From Actinomycetota bacterium (lineage in GTDB: Bacteria > Actinomycetota > Geothermincolia > Fen-727 > Anoxymicrobiaceae): a stretch of DNA of 7,312 nucleotides. The translations under genes were made by a program, and so were the position numbers. The notes beneath the pieces are model-generated. The model was not told the origin of the DNA and searched no databases. It saw only the letters and a list, made by a program, of their open reading frames with translations. The stretch is taken from NCBI GenBank assembly GCA_016649525.1, contig JAENXM010000084.1:1-7312 (forward strand), given 5' to 3'. Positions 6,174-7,312 of the stretch are shown in pieces (the stretch's first letter is position 1; each line of letters opens with the position of its first letter).

Positions 6174-7312
6174 ATGTTGAGAACGTCCAGTTCGTTGAGA
6201 AAAGCTTCCGTTTTTGCCGCCTGTTTCCTGGCCGTGGCGCTCCTTCTGGCAGTGGGGGCAGTACCCGCGGCGGCGGCGGAAAAGCCGATCATGCAGAGCG
6301 TAACACCGACACAGGGACAGGCCGGCGATACCGTGTACGTCAGCGGATGGGAATTCGGTGCCAGTCCAAGCGGCAGCACGCTGACTTTCAACGGGGTGGT
6401 TGTTCCCTATCCGAAGATCAGCTACTGGGCCGACAACCTGATAGTCGCAACGGTTCCCGACGGCGCTACTACCGGACCGGTCGTTGTCACTACGGCCGAA
6501 GGGCCGAGCAACACGGATGTTATATTCACGATCACCGCCGGGCCGGCGCAGACTTGGTACCTGGCGGAGGGGTCCACCCTCCACGGTTTCGACACTTACG
6601 TCCTAATGGCGAACCCGAACGCCTCCGCCGCGACCGTGAACGTCGTCTACAACACGAACCTCGGAAGGATACCAAGGCCGGTGCCAATAACGGTCCCGGC
6701 GAACTCGAGGGTCACGCTCCACGTGAGCAACGATGTCCCCAACGTCGAAGTATCGACGATCCTGCAGGCCTCGGTGCCGATCGTGGCGGAGCGCGCCGTG
6801 TACTGGAACGACCGCATCGAGGGTACCGACTCGATCGGAGTGACCGCGGGTTCGAAGACATGGTACCTGGCGGAAGGCTCCACGTCGCACGGGTTCGAGA
6901 CCTGGGTGCTCATCCAGAACCCCGGTACCGCGGAAGCGAACGTGACCGTCACTTACATGACGTCCAACGGGATAGTCAAGAAGCCGACTTTCCCGGTTGC
7001 CGCGGGCCAGAGGTACACCATAGACGTCGGGAGGGACGTGGGATTCTGCGACGTATCCACGAAGGTGGAGAGCGACCAGGACATCGTATGCGAACGCTCC
7101 ATGTACTGGGACGCCCGCCGCGGCGGGCACGATTCGATCGGGGTCACGTCACCGAGCAGGACCTGGTACCTGGCCGAGGGCTCGACCGCCTGGGGCTTCG
7201 AGACCTACCTGCTGATTCAGAACCCGTCGGAGACCAAGCCTGCGAGCGTGAATGTCACCTACATGACCAGGTTCGGCCCGGCCTACGAGCCCGCTTTCAT
7301 AATGGGCCCAGG
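6174..7312 (+). CDS. Exported TIG-domain protein with tandem WYLAEGST repeats (3' end outside the window)
   Basis: The frame stays open to the window edge, giving 379 residues. Residues 1-35 form a signal peptide: basic start (R3, R9, K10), a hydrophobic core at about 13-30, and a PAAAA-E cleavage site near 35/36. Residues about 37-122 look like an IPT/TIG immunoglobulin-like domain (SVTPTQGQAGDTVYVSG, then a LTFNGVVV strand and a TGPVVVTT end). From residue 127, repeats of 101-102 residues begin with TWYLAEGST; two are complete and the third is cut. Each starts with GF(D/E)T and an (I/M)xNP segment, has a Y(M/N)T-type strand, and ends ERxxYW...DSIGVT. The protein is probably extracellular or cell-surface; whether an anchor lies further on cannot be seen. 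I recall such repeats from uncultured Actinomycetota but know no function. It has its own promoter and Shine-Dalgarno site. A partial reading of a larger enzyme is possible but unsupported. Confidence 0.88.
   Translation, partial: MLRTSSSLRKASVFAACFLAVALLLAVGAVPAAAAEKPIMQSVTPTQGQAGDTVYVSGWEFGASPSGSTLTFNGVVVPYPKISYWADNLIVATVPDGATTGPVVVTTAEGPSNTDVIFTITAGPAQTWYLAEGSTLHGFDTYVLMANPNASAATVNVVYNTNLGRIPRPVPITVPANSRVTLHVSNDVPNVEVSTILQASVPIVAERAVYWNDRIEGTDSIGVTAGSKTWYLAEGSTSHGFETWVLIQNPGTAEANVTVTYMTSNGIVKKPTFPVAAGQRYTIDVGRDVGFCDVSTKVESDQDIVCERSMYWDARRGGHDSIGVTSPSRTWYLAEGSTAWGFETYLLIQNPSETKPASVNVTYMTRFGPAYEPAFIMGP
6552..7312 (+). repeat. Tandem coding repeats of about 303-306 bp (2.5 units visible)
   Basis: Unit 1 spans 6552-6857 (102 codons), unit 2 spans 6858-7160 (101 codons) and unit 3 starts at 7161 and is cut by the window. 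The DNA at each unit start is also very similar: TGGTACCTGGC recurs at 6555, 6861 and 7164. Within the units, third positions have diverged while the protein motifs TWYLAEGST and DSIGVT are kept. This indicates old duplications under selection on the protein rather than recent copying. The hydrophobic/polar alternation suggests beta-sandwich domains, which is an inference. Confidence 0.9.

Noticed and set aside
6174..7312. CRISPR-like or mobile-element repeat
   Set aside because: The repeats are in-frame coding units of 303-306 bp with protein-level conservation. They are not short identical repeats with spacers, and there is no transposase or terminal inverted repeat.

Overview
The window is a GC-rich, densely coded bacterial segment with six protein genes, the first and last cut by the window edges. 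Ferredoxin, thioredoxin, an NrdG-type radical SAM activase, a large LUD/Fe-S/CCG-domain protein and a FadD-type acyl-CoA synthetase point to an anaerobe or facultative anaerobe. The last gene encodes a secreted protein with tandem ~101-residue repeats opening with TWYLAEGST. From memory, such repeats are common in deep-branching, uncultured Actinomycetota (Geothermincolia-like lineages). That placement is an inference, at roughly even confidence.

Region 1 (2-2121, + strand) looks like one operon: the 3' end of a [4Fe-4S] ferredoxin-like gene, thioredoxin (trxA-like), a radical SAM protein of the anaerobic ribonucleotide reductase activase type, and a DUF89 (ARMT1-like) metal-dependent phosphatase-family protein. 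The gaps are 36, 25 and 1 nt, and no promoter or terminator is evident between the genes. Ferredoxin, thioredoxin and an activase together would fit electron delivery to a class III ribonucleotide reductase, but no nrdD is visible here.

Region 2 (2125-4155, - strand) is a single 676-residue gene that ends 3 bp from the DUF89 gene, tail to tail. It fuses a LutB-like LUD domain, two [4Fe-4S] motifs and two CCG (HdrB/GlpC/LutA-like) domains. It is probably a membrane-independent electron-transfer or 2-hydroxyacid oxidation component.

Region 3 (4156-4276) is a short AT-rich divergent intergenic region with a perfect TATAAT next to an 11-bp palindrome. It separates the LUD gene from fadD (4277-6055, +), a complete long-chain acyl-CoA synthetase followed by a strong intrinsic terminator.

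Region 4 (6111-7312, +) has its own plausible sigma70-type promoter, a strong Shine-Dalgarno site and the 5' part of an exported TIG-plus-repeat surface protein that runs off the window.

Most of the window is ordinary metabolism. The items most worth a second look are the redox/radical-SAM/DUF89 operon, the LUD-CCG fusion and the exported repeat protein. I see no tRNA, rRNA, CRISPR array or mobile element.
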